This document shows positions 4,698-5,111 of a DNA stretch of 5,111 bases, in pieces. A program made the position numbers and the translations under genes. The DNA comes from Caulobacteraceae bacterium (GTDB taxonomy: Bacteria > Pseudomonadota > Alphaproteobacteria > Caulobacterales > Caulobacteraceae): positions 1-5,111 of the forward strand of contig JAQGII010000380.1 of assembly GCA_028291305.1 (NCBI GenBank), written 5' to 3'. The stretch's first letter is position 1, and each line of letters starts with the position of its first letter. The notes beneath the pieces were generated by a model that worked only from the letters and a program-made list of their open reading frames with translations, made no database searches and had not been told where the DNA came from.

Positions 4698-5111
4698 TGT
4701 CCCAACCGGTCACCCTGCAGTCGCCCCTGCTCAGCCAGATCGCCGGCGTGCGCCACGCCTTCTTCACGCGCCAGGGCGGGGTGTCCAAGGGCGTCTACGA
4801 CAGCCTGAACGTCGGCGTCGGCTCCAAGGACGACCCGGAGGCCGTGCAGGAGAACCGCGCCCGCGCCGCCGCCGCCCTCGGCGTCGAGCTGACCCACCTG
4901 CTGACCTGCTATCAGATCCATTCCAGCGTCGCCGTCCCCGCCAAGGGGCCGTGGCCGGCCCGGCCCGAAGCCGACGGCGTGGTCACCGGCGCCGCGAACC
5001 TGGCCTGCGGCGCCCTGTCGGCCGACTGCGCCCCGATCCTGCTGGCGGACGGCGAGGCGCGCGTGGTCGGGGCGGCGCACGCCGGCTGGAAGGGCGCGCT
5101 GGGCGGCGTCG
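4697..5111 (+). CDS. pgeF: PgeF/YfiH-family peptidoglycan editing factor (3' end beyond window)
   Basis: The first 138 residues of a protein of the Cu-oxidase_4 / YfiH / LACC1 family, about half the usual length; it is cut by the window edge and not broken. Family members were once called polyphenol oxidases; E. coli PgeF prevents misincorporation of amino acids into peptidoglycan precursors, and family members have purine nucleoside phosphorylase and adenosine deaminase activity. Seen here: RHAFFTRQGGVSKGVYDSLN (19-38), CYQIHS (71-76), LSADCAPILL (107-116) and GAAHAGWKG (125-133). His75, Cys111 and His128 form the expected metal/active-site triad. The ATG shares its first base with the preceding TGA (TGATG), and a strong GAGGAGG Shine-Dalgarno at 4686-4692 lies 4 nt upstream inside the methyltransferase gene. 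It is the third gene of a tightly coupled run with lgt. Confidence 0.94.
   Translation, partial: MSQPVTLQSPLLSQIAGVRHAFFTRQGGVSKGVYDSLNVGVGSKDDPEAVQENRARAAAALGVELTHLLTCYQIHSSVAVPAKGPWPARPEADGVVTGAANLACGALSADCAPILLADGEARVVGAAHAGWKGALGGV

Overview
The window looks like chromosomal housekeeping DNA from a high-GC alphaproteobacterium, most likely of the Caulobacterales (Caulobacter, Phenylobacterium or Brevundimonas type). This rests on the strong G/C third-position bias, on the gene set, and on the character of the proteins (a UbiK/BMFP protein starting MQTQNPFLDEF, and a YbjN protein ending in a KSPEDAISA-type tail). I see no tRNA, rRNA, CRISPR array, insertion sequence or phage gene, and no region of deviant composition.

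The layout is two gene runs diverging from a 166-nt intergenic region (2583-2748). Leftward on the minus strand come a UbiK/BMFP-family protein (2582-2310), a YbjN-domain protein (2203-1694), pyrroline-5-carboxylate reductase ProC (1638-844), an exported cyclophilin-type peptidyl-prolyl isomerase (805-185), and the first 46 residues of a single-pass membrane protein that runs off the left edge (138-1). Gaps within this run are 106, 55, 38 and 46 nt, which fits an operon or two overlapping transcription units. Rightward on the plus strand come prolipoprotein diacylglyceryl transferase Lgt (2749-3630), a MidA/NDUFAF7-family methyltransferase (3627-4697) and the N-terminal part of the PgeF/YfiH-family protein (4697 to the right edge). 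These three are joined by ATGA and TGATG stop/start overlaps, the signature of translational coupling.

Functionally, the right run combines lipoprotein maturation (Lgt) and peptidoglycan quality control (PgeF) around a methyltransferase whose eukaryotic relative acts in complex I assembly. The left run combines a ubiquinone-biosynthesis accessory protein, a chaperone-fold YbjN protein, proline biosynthesis and a periplasmic folding factor.

Nothing here amounts to a clear undescribed system. The points most worth a second look are: non-canonical residues in the ProC MPNTP loop and in the cyclophilin active site; a possible Tat signal on the cyclophilin; two overlapping hairpins with a near-perfect 14-bp direct repeat between proC and the isomerase gene; a TTG start for lgt that competes with an in-frame ATG lying in the divergent promoter; and the unexplained YbjN and MidA-family proteins embedded in conserved-looking gene clusters.
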